64,000 nucleotides of DNA from contig OW679197.1 in the NCBI GenBank assembly GCA_940337035.1, forward strand, positions 59,913,903 to 59,977,902, written 5' to 3'. The notes below the pieces were generated by a model, which saw nothing but the letters and a program-made list of their open reading frames with translations, had not been told where the DNA came from and did no database searches. The stretch comes from Agriotes lineatus (Eukaryota > Arthropoda > Insecta > Coleoptera > Elateridae). Made by a program: the position numbers and the translations under genes. Each line of letters begins with the position of its first letter. The stretch's first letter is position 1. Positions 36,901-48,032 of the stretch are shown in pieces.

Positions 36901-39900
36901 ATTTTTCAAAAAAAACTTTTTACATTAATAATTTGTGCTTGTCTAAAAACCTATTTAGCCTCTATCATATATACCGAGTGATTTTTACTTTTTTAGAAAA
37001 TGGAGTTTTTCGAAATTGATAAAATCTAAAAACCGCTATTTTTTGGAAATTATGTAAGATTTCAATGAAATTTTTTTAGAGTGTGTTAGCTTTAGCTAAC
37101 TGAACAATCTCAAGGCCAGAAAATATCGTATTACTATTACGCGTCAAATATACAATTATTACTTTTCACAATTAAAGGAAATCTAGCCCTTTAAAGTGAT
37201 TATTTTAACGTCGATTATTATTTTCAAGATACTTTTTTACTTCATGTAAACAACCACACTGGTTGCCCATTACTACCCCACCAGTTATCTACATACAACT
37301 GTTATTACATGATACCCATTGGATATCTGGATATTATTTTTAAATTAAATTAATCATCCACATAGCATGCTGCATTACATAACACGTTAAAATATTATCA
37401 TGATTATGTACTCACAATCAAAGAATAAAAATAATAATCCATACCTTAGTTAGATTTCAAGGATAAATGACAACGCAAGTATGATTTCTATGTTTTATGT
37501 CCATTCTTATCCAAGTAATATAGTATAGCTAAAGAATAACATTAATATAAGCAATCGAAAATAATTGTTAAATTTATAATTGTTGAAATAATGTACATTA
37601 CTTAATATAAAAGAAAAAACTATGTAATTGGGAAACACTAATTTTCTATTGGATAATTTTTTAAATAAAATGCAATTTAAATCACGAGAGGTCTTATTAC
37701 TAAAAAATTTAAAAAATAAAATAATACTAAACTAGAAGAAAATACTCAAGAATGTAGAGCTAAACATTAGCGATTATTAGTGGTTATGTTAAACCATTGC
37801 TGTGACTGGATTGGAACTGGACAACGGGGTGTAGCAGAGATATGCAGTATTGTAACGTTTAACATCGTCGATCATCAGCATTAATAATGACGTTGCAGTG
37901 AACGAGTTGAAGGTGCTCATCTGGAGGTTTGTGGAAATTCAAAGGCTCATCGTCGTGAATTTATCCCAATAAGAAGCACCTATGTGAATGGCTAGAGGTT
38001 CGTCGGGAAAATGTTGCAGAAACCTCCAAGATTAAGAGGAGTTGTAACCAGAGAGCTGTATCATAAGGTAAACCATTATAGGAATGATAAATAGTTATCT
38101 GATATAAATGAGGAGAGTTGTTCGTTGTGTCTTATGAGGTTCAATGTTTAATAAACTGTCACAGTATAATTTAATTGAAAGAAAACTACGAGTATATACT
38201 TAATTTTAAGTTTGCACATAAAATAATATAGAATCGAGAATAAGTAAATTGCACGTCCTAACCGGAGAGAAAGATTGTCATGTTAAAATGATTGATTAAC
38301 TGAACTAGTTTATTGAAATCTAATCAATTATAATTATTGTATGAGATTAAAAGAGTACACAAAAACATATTTTAAGTTACCGCAAAATTACTGATAAATA
38401 AATACCGTTTATGCAAAAGTAGATGAAAGAAATTTTAATATATTGATGAGATAACAAAGCATAACACCAGGGCAGAACTGTTTGAAAAACTTTGACTATA
38501 AGAACGTTGAAAATTTTATTTGGGTTAAATTAAATTCCACTGAAAACCAATTTTGAAAAATCTTGCAGTTGCTTTTATTTCAAACAGAAAACATTGCAAT
38601 CGACGCTAGTAGATTTACACCTGCTGAAATTTAAATTAGGTTGAAGTTTATCAACCCACTGTTCTCATAAAATCATAAAGTCAGATATTTATTCTGCTAT
38701 TTAGCACTGCTTTACAGGAGTTTTCAGCTAAAGTAACGCACAAGTTCACGCCCTACTAGAGGGAATTTCCAAAATAATGTAATTGAAATTTGCATGGGAC
38801 GACTACCTTTGCATTATATTAAATTATAAGAATTTTAATAATATGTAGCGACCTTTGAAGCTGCCTAACGAAATTATGCGGAATTTTTAACAACCCTTCC
38901 AGCATGCTTTGAGCGCATTTTAAGAGCGCACGGTTTAATTGCATATTTTAACAAAAAATTAAACGGGATATTACGTAGCCTTAGGAGAGCCCGATATTTT
39001 AATGAAAACGCCTGAAAAATGCTGAATTCGATAATGTGTTTATAACAACCCGCCTCTCATTTCGTCGTTTTGCGTTAAATTCAATTCTGAAGAGCTCGCC
39101 GCAGATGTATCCTAGCTACAGCGCTTTATCCCAGTTTATCCAGACCGTTTTTCCTGCTGGGGTAGGTGCGAGAAGTTCATATTTGCATTGCGTACATGTG
39201 GGTAGTGCCAGCGATGAGAATTAATTAAGACAAACAGCTCTCGCAAATAAACGAGGCTGATAAAGTTGATAATTACTCGTCCTTTGTTGTACAAAATATC
39301 ACTCCGATCTTACGAACTTATTTGCGCAGTGAAATATGTTTAGGCCCTATTATTTCGCGTGCCTCCACGTAATTACAACCGCTTTAATGAATTTAAATAA
39401 CCAGAGTAAAATCTTGGCGTTGCCAAAGAGGCATTATGCGCGTGTATATTACGCAAGCAGTTAAACTCTAACGATGCCTCGCTGCTATCCGTTTGAACAA
39501 CAACCATTACGTGCCCAACTTCATTAAAGTCGGCTTAGGATTTCAAAGAAGTGATAACCGAGTTCTTCACTAGCAGGGTGAAATTAATTTAGAATTATTT
39601 TTTAAGATTTTCGGTACACATTTTGTTAAATGACTCTTATCCTTATTTTAAATGACACCTAATTAATATTGCATAATTATTGTATCTGCCCAACTGATAA
39701 AATGTCCACTTATAGGACAAAATACAAATGACAGCAAGGGTACATGCAATATAAAATATTTATCGATATAAAAGAAATGCGTAGATAATAGTATATAATA
39801 ATACAAACTAAAAAGGTATATTAACACATAATGAAATCAAACAAGTAGTTGTTGCAAACACATTATCTATCCAAAAGTTATTGTAACCTGTTAATTGCCT

Positions 39901-40059
39901 AAAATTGGGTAGTATTGTGAAGTAAATGTTTTAAAGAGCATGTATGGTTATCACAGGTGAGGGATGTTGTTAAAGTTTTGGCACATGGCATGAACAGGAG
40001 ATTTTAAGAAGATTGGTACATATAGTAGGACAGTAAAAAGTAACATTATTACGTAACTG
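33950..40059. other. Unassigned DNA
   Basis: No gene is supported. Balanced-composition stretches at about 35,000-36,100, 37,780-38,060 and 38,860-39,560 contain short open frames without motifs. They look more like old insertions or conserved non-coding DNA than exons. 35,680-35,890 repeats the 16.2-kb segment. Confidence 0.4.
35680..35890 (+). repeat. Ancient dispersed repeat, copy 2
   Basis: Colinear with 16,206-16,420 in the same orientation; the shared landmarks are given there. A plus-strand open frame crosses it, but the partner copy does not keep that frame in an obviously constrained way. Confidence 0.45.
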
Positions 40060-40675
40060 TAATCAAAGTAGCATTATTACGTAAGTTAGACTCAGTACAT
40101 CTAGTTTGGGTGATAAAAACTTCCTCTAAATGTTTTCCAAGGAAAGTCTTGAGAGGTATAATGTTAGAAAAATAATTGCAATTTCTGTATATAAATTCCA
40201 GCATTCGCATAGCATAGCAGACTTGAAAATGTGCTCGATATGGCAACGAAAGGTTAGCATTGAATAGGAAGCCACTACAAGATTTTGCATTTGGAGTTGA
40301 AGCCCAAGTTATTGATGGTATACCAGTCATGGATTTTATTGGAGACGCTCATCAATGCTACTGACATTAGCGAATATGTTTAGGTCATCGGCAAAGATGA
40401 GTTTATGATTTCGATAAGATCATTAATGAATATTAAAAAAAAGCAATGGTCCCAGGTTAGATCCCTGAGGCTATAAATGATTTAGAATTGTGTTTATTAT
40501 AGTGAACATAGATCACCTCGACCTTGCCTCGACCTGTCCACAGCATTTGCAACATATTGAGTTAAGTAAGCCATATTAGAAGTGCTATTGATGAATGCAT
40601 ACGAGAAAAAAGGCCATTCAAGAACTTTGGCAAAGTTAGATAACATGGTAATGGGTCTGTAGTTGATATCTTCTA
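40060..40675 (-). pseudogene. Jockey/I-group-like LINE reverse transcriptase fragment
   Basis: On the minus strand the order is DINYRPITMLSNFAKVLE (about 40,620-40,672), a stretch ending YLTQYVANAVD, the RT motif PQGSNLGPLLF (about 40,450-40,472), LIFADDLNIFANVSSIDE with an intact FADD core (about 40,384-40,400), and a later part LEFIYRNC and FSNIIPLKTF in another frame. NYRPIxLLSxFxKxxE, PQGSxLGPLLF and FADD are standard blocks of Jockey/I-type elements. Several frameshifts and stops separate the blocks, so the element is dead. Endonuclease and 5' parts are missing. Confidence 0.85.
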
Positions 40676-40967
40676 AGATAAAAACTTCTTATATTTACGA
40701 AACAAATATACTGCGTCACGGATAATCTACCTAATAGTAAATTAATGTATTTATAAACGAATAACGAGTACCTGAAACAACCCGTTGATAGTATCCTGTT
40801 CCGCATATCAATTTTGCCCACTTAAATTCACTAAGTTGCTGCATCCTCCATTGATGTATGCGAACTCACATTGTTAATAGTCCAGTCAACCTGTGGGCTT
40901 TAAAAAACTGCTAACATATATACAAATGTCTGGCCAAAAGTCTCAAATCTCTACCACTCTCTTTCTT

Positions 40968-41460
40968 CCTCGCCCACCTCCTTCCAACTCCAAAAATCGC
41001 ACTTTTATCTTCTATGAGCGATTTCTCAGTAGTAATTTTTTATAAAACGCTGTGGCTAGTTATACAAATCTCCTAATGGTATGGGGAAATCAAATTGTGG
41101 TATTTGTGTTCCATTTTCAATAAAAGCGTGTGAATTTACTTTCTCACCCAAAAAATTTTTTTATGCACCGAGTTCATATTTATTATGATACATGTTTATT
41201 GAGAAGGAAGTTGTACTAGTATGAGTTATATTTTATTTTCGTAATGTGTACCACACATTACTGGAACAAAGCCAAGTGGCTTCATTCCCCATTACTACCA
41301 ATAGCTGTTATGAAAAAATAAAAACTTTATTGTATAACAAAACTTGAGAAGACAGTGCTAATGCTACTACATGGATATTATTAAAAAGTACATCATTACT
41401 TATTATTATTACGTATTACACCAAAAATATAATGCTTCTCTTGTACCTCTGTTCGAGGAA
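40968..41460 (+). repeat. Left terminal inverted repeat
   Basis: About 490 bp, from CGCCCACCTCC near 40,970 to GTTCGAGG at 41,451. It is uninterrupted and therefore shows the pre-SINE arrangement of the right arm around 41,090-41,125. Confidence 0.7.
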
Positions 41461-41479
41461 TGAAAACAATATTATACGA

Positions 41480-44400
41480 TATATTATACGATAGTTCTTA
41501 ATTCACTTCGACTATTTAAACTTCTTTCACGCCCTCATCCTCCTCTTATGCCATAGTGACATCGGTGCAGAATCCTTTGAAAATTCGATACATTTCTATA
41601 CAATCTATGATCTAGAGATACCTTCGCTCAGCTCCAATTGTTCTTATAGAACACCTTATAGTTGCAGAAGACCAAGTTAATAACTTCCTCGGATTTCCTC
41701 AGACTTCTTGAACGTGTAATAAACTTCAAGTTTGCTTTTTACAAAAAAATAGATATGGTGTATAGCACGTTCTTCGTATCTCCAATCTCTGCACGAATAT
41801 TGCAAATACCTTACTCTGCAGAGGCAGAGATGCTAGTACCAGCAGGTTTCTGAAAAAAAAAAGATTCTTCTGCTTCTGGTAGTCCTACGACCAAACTCAA
41901 CAGTTCGGTATCTTGCACAACGATAACTTGAAAACACTGATGTGAAAATATGTTCTTGCGTATATTTCTGAACAAACAATTCAATAAGATGATTCTTGGA
42001 TTGACTATAAATTAACTCTGATTCACAAAGCACTCTATTTTCGCGGTGAAATTGAGCTGCGATGAAGTTTTCTTACCTCTGCGGATACGTTTCAGATCTT
42101 GAGATGTGGGATACGCGGGGTAGCCATCAAAGATAATATAAAAAGTCTGTCCATACTTCCCAATCAAATGGTTCACATAGCTTTCAATTATCTTTTCATA
42201 TGTTCCTTTATTGGGTCAAGCAATACCATGCAGAAGATATCCTCTGTCCGTCACATGGATCTTATTTATCAAATTTTCATTTCCTTCTTCACTTACATTC
42301 TACGTTTTAAATACCTCGACTATACTTGGTTTGCTTTCCTTTCTTAAGATGTTCTGGTACTCAAAGAGAGTTAGTGAGCATCAGATTAAAATTATTTGTT
42401 CCTTAACAGATGCAAATGACTTTTAAAAAACTGATCAGGATTAATTGCAACATCGTCTGATCTCACCAACTTACTATAGTTTTAATGTTATTTTCTTCAA
42501 TTTTCTGCATCCTGCAAAAGTCCGACTCCATATGCATCATCGCAATTAACACCATGTTTAATCACTACAAACCCAGAAGACCAGAAAACACACTCATTGT
42601 CCTGTCAAAAATGACGATGAAAATAAAATCAATCAACAAAAAAAAACATCTGAAAGATCTCGTTTCCTTCTGCTAGATCTGGGATCTGCGTGATGTTTAC
42701 TAAACCTTGTTAAGCATCCAGAAAACTCATCAAATTCCTCAGTAACCTGGAGAAATCCAGAAGTGCGTGCTATAAACGTTCACTGAGGTCTCGTCCATAA
42801 GTCATTCCATCAACAGACTTTGATGACTTTCATGTCAGTTCAGTTGCCTGTGAAAAAATGTCTGTTTTTCTTGTCGTAAAACAGTTCTTATTAACAAATT
42901 CCTTTTTCACGTGTGCTAGACATACAGATGAGCTGATTTTGAGTATGGCAAGTAATAAGCACCATCTAAATATGACAACATTTTTCAAACTGTGTGGATG
43001 TACAACTACCAAATATCAATTTTTTGTGCCAAGATGAAGTTTTGCATAATGTTGACCAGCTGAAACTTCTGTAGCCAAGTTCTGATGTTCTACTCAAGTA
43101 TTTACATTTCTCTTCATACTGTAACACTATCTCTTTTATCTTACAATCCTCTAAAGCATCTTAAATAGTTTTATTTTTTGTGGTCACTTTAGAGTGGATT
43201 TCCTTAATGTTTGTTCAATAATCCAATTAAAGGATGAAAATTCTTTCAAAATAAGCACCATCAAATGAGCATGGGTAACGAAATCTATCAGATCTTGCAT
43301 AAGCAGGTCGTAATGGAAGATTAATTATTGTCGCTCTTCCAAGCACTAGACCACATTTCTTGTCAGTTCCACTCCCTTTCATACAATTTTCCAAGCGCCT
43401 CAAGAAACTTATACGAAGATGGAAGCTTCTTAATCTTATAATCACGTTTGATATGCTTCTATCTGTTGCAAAATGGGCAACAAGGATTTGGGGAACAGTA
43501 GTTGATGCGATGCAAGGCTCCTCGGCTAATTTACCTTGATTGGTTGTGAAACTGAGTGCAGATTAAATAGCTGCCGAATTCCCTGGATTCACATCAATTT
43601 ATGAAACGTAAAACCAAAACTTAGGATGTAATGTAACCGTGGTCAGAATGTATTTGGCCACAAGAGGTTTCGAGCGGAAACAAGGTATTGTCTGCGCATT
43701 TCCTTTGCGAGGTTCTCTACAGTTACTTCTAGGGATGTCGGCGGGTACCCGGGTACCCGGGTCGACCCGGGTAATAGTCAACCCGGGTATATTTTCAGGA
43801 CCCGGGTACCCGACTAGTAAATTATGTAATCTCTAGTAAGTGAGCCTTTTTCGGAGAAGATGATAAAAACTTAATAACAGTAGGAATAAGCTCTAGAAAA
43901 ACATAAGCATGCAGTAATAACCAGAATCACCCCATCCCATACTACATAATGTTTCTTGTTTCATATAATAAATCCCCTTCGCGGAAATATTCAACCCGTC
44001 AATAGTACCATTAAATCGAGTCAGTATGCGATGAAGTAACGTAAACATCCTCTGTGTGATTTTGATGGGAGAGTAGGTACTATTTCAATTTAGTTCAGTT
44101 TAAAACTCGCGGCGTAACGAATGTTCCGATGTACGCTAACATTTTTTAAATATATTTTGGGTACCCTCGGGTACCCGGGTACTGCTTTCGGGTACCCGGG
44201 TTTGATTTTAGACCGGGTACGACATCCCTAGTTACTTCATTCAGATCACTGTTTGTCCTTTTTCCATACACAAGGACAGAAATATTAAATGGTGATTCAA
44301 AATCGAAAAATTTAGCTCGTGGAAGTCATACATTACTTGCAACCGAGCCTTGCATACCATCAAAAGCACGAAAGGTATCTTCTACGTCCAATTGAAAAAA

Positions 44401-44550
44401 AATCTCCCCGATCTCCGACTTCCTCGCCTTCAAAGAAAATTTTAGGTACATTTCTGTTTCATTGTACAATGGAGCAAACCCCAATGGAGAGCAAATTAGA
44501 TAAGGACGTGATGGAAGTTCAAGTAGCCCAAGCAAATATGAGCACTATCG
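41480..44550 (-). pseudogene. Degenerate gene of uncharacterised multi-copy animal family with PIN/FEN-like segment
   Basis: On the minus strand several blocks match, in order, a large uncharacterised family annotated in many copies in insects and other animals (from memory). CSPLGFAPLYNETEMYL (about 44,440-44,495) corresponds to LSSLGFxxSYxE. FFQLDVEDTFRAFDGM corresponds to QFVADNxDHNxxTxDGM. VIIRLRSFHLRISFL (about 43,400-43,445) corresponds to VIRLGGFHxxMSFLG. AYARSDR, an LPYFHAxGHxxYAKSAHLY-like block (about 42,920-42,990), HHADPRSSRRKRDLSDVF, VNCDDAYGVGLLQDAEN and RGYLLHGIAWP follow. Last are IIFDGYP...LKRIRR (FDGY at 42,119-42,130) and VQDTELLSL (about 41,885-41,915), the acidic VGEDTDLLVLL site. 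The latter two suggest a PIN/FEN-type nuclease fold, an inference. Many frameshifts and stops are present, and the family's N-terminal ~500 residues are absent. Frames resume across the inserted MITE. Confidence 0.82.
43730..44230. mobile_element. hAT MITE with perfect 8-bp target duplication
   Basis: The terminal inverted repeats are TAGGGATGTCG (43,730-43,740) and CGACATCCCTA (44,220-44,230). They are flanked by identical 8-bp copies of GTTACTTC at 43,722-43,729 and 44,231-44,238. An 8-bp duplication with a TAG-type terminus is diagnostic of hAT. Subterminal zones on both sides are packed with GGGTACCCGGG palindromes. There is no coding frame. Removing the 501 bp and one duplication rejoins the host pseudogene reading (...SDLNEVT then VENLAKE...), so the MITE landed in that gene. 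Confidence 0.92.
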
Positions 44551-44559
44551 TACCTATAT

Positions 44560-45363
44560 AATTGTTTTTACTCCTCGAACACATGCACTCAACAGGATAA
44601 ACATTATAAACGATGCAGTGTTAATAATATCCATGCAGTAATATTTTCACTGTCTTCTCAAGTTTTGTTAAGAAATAAAGTTGTTTAGTGCATGTAGTAT
44701 ATTAAATCGTGGTTTAATCTTTGAAATTATTAAATAGTGAATACCGGCGCTGTTCTAGTAATTCATGATAAGATACTAAAATATGACTCACAGTACATAT
44801 TTTTAAGGTCACGTAATTATCTTTCTACTTTATTCACTGTTTAAAAATTCCCTTACAGCAAAACGCTCTATTAATAAATAGGAACGCGGCATATGAAACA
44901 TTTAATTTTTGGGTGCGAGAACAAGTTCACGCTTTTATTGCAAATTTATTTATTTTATTCATTTATTTATTTATTTCGCACTCAACCAACAGCCGTTAGG
45001 CCAATTATAGGCGTCGCTATGCATTTATGGGGACTTCCAACCCCACTAACGACTATCATGATGTTGTTATGAGAGCCGGGACCAACTATTTCCGTGACAG
45101 CCGTATCACGGGGCGCCGAGAGAGGCAGCCGTGGAACTCCCATCCAAGTTCTGACCAGAAAGAGCGTTGCTTAACTCTACTGATCGAACGTGGACGCACT
45201 CGGGACCCAAATTGAATACAAAAGAGAAACATAGTTTGTTTCCCCATACTATTGAAAGATTTATGTAACTAATCACTGCGTTTTACAGTAAATAATTTCT
45301 GAGAAACCGCTCAGGAGAAATAAAAGTGCGATTTTGGTGTTTGGAAAGGGATGGGGGGCGAAT
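44560..45363 (-). repeat. Right terminal inverted repeat, split by a SINE
   Basis: This is the complement of 40,968-41,460. The outer part (45,228-45,363) and inner part (44,560-44,945) are separated by the 5S-derived SINE. The AATAAAAGCGTG block lies right at the SINE's inner edge (complement at 44,932-44,943). Confidence 0.7.
44946..45227 (-). mobile_element. 5S rRNA-derived SINE, copy 1
   Basis: The minus strand contains CGATCAGTAGAGTTAAGCAA and, about 30 bp on, GGTCAGAACTTGGATGGGAG. These are the A-box and C-box regions of the internal 5S rRNA promoter (canonical GAAGTTAAGCAACG and GGTTAGTACTTGGATGGG). The ~180-bp body that follows is unrelated to 5S rRNA and ends in an AAATAAAT tail (44,946-44,980). 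The arrangement is that of SINE3-type elements. The exact 5' limit is uncertain: the last ~15 bp (45,213-45,227) also occur in front of the second copy, yet can be aligned to the host inverted repeat. Confidence 0.85.
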
Positions 45364-46057
45364 ATAAAACGTTGAGTTTTAGTTTAATATCTTTGATCGC
45401 AAATGTCGATAATGTCAATATCTAGAATTGATGCACGCAATTTGTGCTTTGTTCTGTCTCTTAGAGGTATTCTAATATCCATATCGCAGATGTATGGCTA
45501 ACAATTTCATATAAGACATCAATCTTCTCTAGCTACTATTTTAAACATGCAAACAACCGTATTTTCCCATATACATAAAAAATAGGTATTTTCTTATTAA
45601 GAAATATCTTAAAACGTGCTTTCGGTTAAAATCTTACTGGTATGTAGTTGGACGTTAATAACCAGTGGTTCGGGTAGCTCAGAGTGCAGTGAATCACGAT
45701 TCCATGTTACATGTGAAGATATGACAAACAATCAGCACAATATTTCTGAAATTCTGTATGGGACCATAACTTTTGAACTACTTTCCTGGGTGATATTTTC
45801 ACATATTAGAACAAAAAATGCATTTTACCTGGATAAAATCTCTATCGCTCGCAATGGTTAATGAAGATTAATCCAAAATTTTAATATTAATATTTCCACT
45901 CAGAATTTTACCAAGACTATCGCCACGTCTACATTTGTCGCCAATGACGCCTTGGGTCACATAATTACCAATATGTAGTTAAAACTATCATGGTTGGGAA
46001 TTGGTTGAAAGTACTCAAATGAAGTTGAATAGTTGGTAGTGTGTCAGTCATATTACC
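45364..46057. other. Unassigned DNA
   Basis: Flank between the long-TIR element and a LINE tail. An 81-codon plus frame at 45,616-45,861 starts with a signal-peptide-like stretch but has no known motif and no supporting context. Confidence 0.4.
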
Positions 46058-46245
46058 CATTTACTATTTTGGGCACATCGTCTGACGGCATGATGATAAC
46101 ATAGAGAAACTAATCGTTCAAGGGAAAGTGGCAGGCACCCGAAGTAGAGGCAGATCCTCCAAACGCTGAGATGACCAAGTCAAAGAAGTAACAGGGGAAT
46201 GCTTGCAAAATAACGCAAGGGCTGCAGAGGATATATAACGCTAGA
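46058..46245 (+). pseudogene. LINE RT ORF C-terminal tail
   Basis: The plus frame reads IYYFGHIV, stop, RHDDNIEKLIVQGKVAG, TRSRGRSSKR, stop, DDQVKEVTGECLQNNARAAE. This is the KYFGHIxRRxxxxxEKLIxxGKVxGxRxRGRxPxRWxDQI tail of arthropod LINEs. Both stops fall where the family has Arg (CGA to TGA) and Trp (TGG to TGA), as expected from simple decay. No upstream RT is left. Confidence 0.85.
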
Positions 46246-47138
46246 AAAAAAATCATTCACAACACTCAATAATTAAAACATTATTCCTAGATTGGACGTA
46301 GGTCGCAACTCTTCGATGAACAAGACATCGCTGCAAAGAAAGAGAAATTCTTGATAAATAAGCAGTACGAAAAATATATAAAGCAACTAAAGCAACTGAA
46401 GACTGTTTACTATACAGAAATTATTAAACAAGCGAAATCTGTAAATAACAGACTGAATTTAAAATTTAGCATAAATATCACCCGTATCAAACGCGATCCG
46501 GCAAGCTATGCGATACCAAATTATAGACGAAAACCCAAGGGTAGGGATTGTGCCTAAGGGTGTTCAAAAGATGGAATGTAAAAAACCATGACCTTCAATC
46601 GTAGACCTAGCTGAACGCTGCTGTGGTTTTTCACTCCTTCGGCATTCGAAAACTATTACGACTCTCTTAAAGTAAACGTGGACGGCATCGGGGTTACATG
46701 AAAAACGAAAAGAAAATGCATATAAATAAATTCCTCTAAACTTCAGACAATTTCGGGCGGCATACAGATGTTTTCCTTCCCAAAACGATCAAATCCTGAT
46801 TCCACACATGAGCGCAGTAATCCAACAAACCTGTATTAAGCTGACTTTTCGGTACAAAATTCGCCTCCAAAGAGTAACCATAAGAAGCCCAAAAAAATGT
46901 ACCTTGCAGCATCGGAGATAACTTTAAGGTACAAAAATGTTTAAACCTGGTAACCAGGAAACCGTTCCGCTCTGACGTCGCATCCCTAAACTTCTCAAAA
47001 AATAAATGTCAATTGCTTAATTTCAAACGGTATCATAAATTACCAAAGCAACGTGATATTCGCAGCGATGTTTAAGCGAAAAGGAAAGAAAATTATTTTA
47101 AAATTGTTACAACACAAGATTCTTCGCTTCGCCTTTGT
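46246..47138. other. Unassigned DNA
   Basis: No element or gene is recognised. A lysine-rich 68-codon frame (46,351-46,557) has no support beyond being open. Confidence 0.4.
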
Positions 47139-47640
47139 CATTTTTACTTCCTTTTACGATAAAGTAAGTATTGGATTCATCCCAAAAATTTGAAATTAAG
47201 TTTTCAACATATCTTCACGTTTTAGAGTCCCCTGAACCCAAAAAACATGTTTTTGTTCATTGGTGTGTCCGTCAGTCAGTCTCTGTGTGTGTGTGTCTGT
47301 CTGTGTGTGAACAGAATATCTCAAAAACGAAAAGAGATATGGCGTTGAAACTTCACATATAAGTTTTGTGTACTATCTAGATGAAACACAACCTTTTGAA
47401 GAAAATCGCTTAACCAAAAGTATGTGTTTACTCTTGTAATTTTTCAGTTTTTTGAGATTTTTTCAAAAACGGCTCTAACATTTTTTTCAAACTTTACATC
47501 TTTAATGTGTATTGATGTGAGAAAGGTGATTTTCCAGATGAATACCTCTAAAATAAATTTCTTTTGTTTTTTTCCAATTTTTTTATTAACTTCTATTTTA
47601 AATAGAACACCCGGTATATTATTACATTTTTGAATTCACT
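47139..47640 (+). repeat. Dispersed repeat, uninterrupted copy
   Basis: This is the reverse-complement partner of 30,262-30,610 plus 31,287-31,401. Here the two parts are nearly contiguous, separated by the short GT-rich tract. It ends in AAATAGAACACCCGGTATAT. Not coding. The family is unnamed by me. Confidence 0.8.
47284..47309. repeat. GT-rich microsatellite
   Basis: CTGTGTGTGTGTGTCTGTCT followed by GTGTGTG, inside the dispersed repeat. The other copy has CAGACAGACTGACAGAC at the equivalent point. Confidence 0.8.
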
Positions 47641-47858
47641 GTAAAAAAAAGTTGTGTCCGTGTATCACATCAGATTGTTATTCATTATCATAGCAAGCTC
47701 TTATTGTCTACGTAAATATACTACGTAATAAATTTAGTTAGATTTAAGAACATACATTTCAGAAAGGCATGAGTGAAAAAGCTAATTAAATTATTTTATC
47801 TTCATCCGTGTTGTTATAGCGTCTTAACCAAATTAATTTTAGTGTCGTTAAGAGCTTC

Positions 47859-47955
47859 ATTACCGCACTGAGTACGGTAATGGATATTACCGCACTCAGT
47901 GCGGTAATGGACAGATATTACCGCACTCAGTGCGGTAATGAATATTACCGCACTC
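47859..47955. repeat. Three and a half tandem 23-bp palindromes
   Basis: The palindrome ATTACCGCACTCAGTGCGG followed by TAAT occurs at 47,886-47,908 and 47,917-47,939. A variant (ACTGAGTACGG core) lies at 47,859-47,881 and a left half at 47,944-47,955. Starts are spaced 27 and 31 bp apart. The CCGCAC...GTGCGG core recurs in the 33,422-33,464 palindrome. Confidence 0.85.
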
Positions 47956-48032
47956 TTTTTATACAGTGAACCAGAGTTTATTGATGAAGATAAAATATTG
48001 AACAATACACGTTTGCTTATGGCACACAACGA

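Larger units (their letters stand above)
40968..45363 (-). mobile_element. Element with long terminal inverted repeats carrying an uncharacterised gene family
   Basis: The left end (40,968-41,460) and right end (44,560-45,363) are colinear inverted repeats. Matching blocks from outside in are AAAATCGCACTTTTAT, GAGCGNTTTCTCAG, TATGGGGAAA, AATAAAAGCGTG, CTCNCACCCAAAAA, GAGTCATATTTTA/GAGTTATATTTTA, AAACTTGAGAAGACAGTG and GTTCGAGG (right-arm complements). By eye they are about three quarters identical. Between them is a degenerate minus-strand gene. Without the later 501-bp MITE and about 280-bp SINE insertions the element is about 3.6 kb. No target duplication was identified because the outer limits are blurred. 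The structure fits a DNA transposon, or an inverted segmental duplication around a gene. Confidence 0.65.

Noticed and set aside
45616..45861. 81-codon frame with a signal-peptide-like start
   Set aside because: No homology recognised, flanked by TE debris, no splice evidence.
46351..46557. Lysine-rich 68-codon frame downstream of a LINE tail
   Set aside because: AT-rich low-complexity reading; not part of the LINE C-terminus.
47859..47955. CRISPR-like repeat array
   Set aside because: Repeats are palindromes with 4-8 bp gaps, no spacers and a eukaryotic context.
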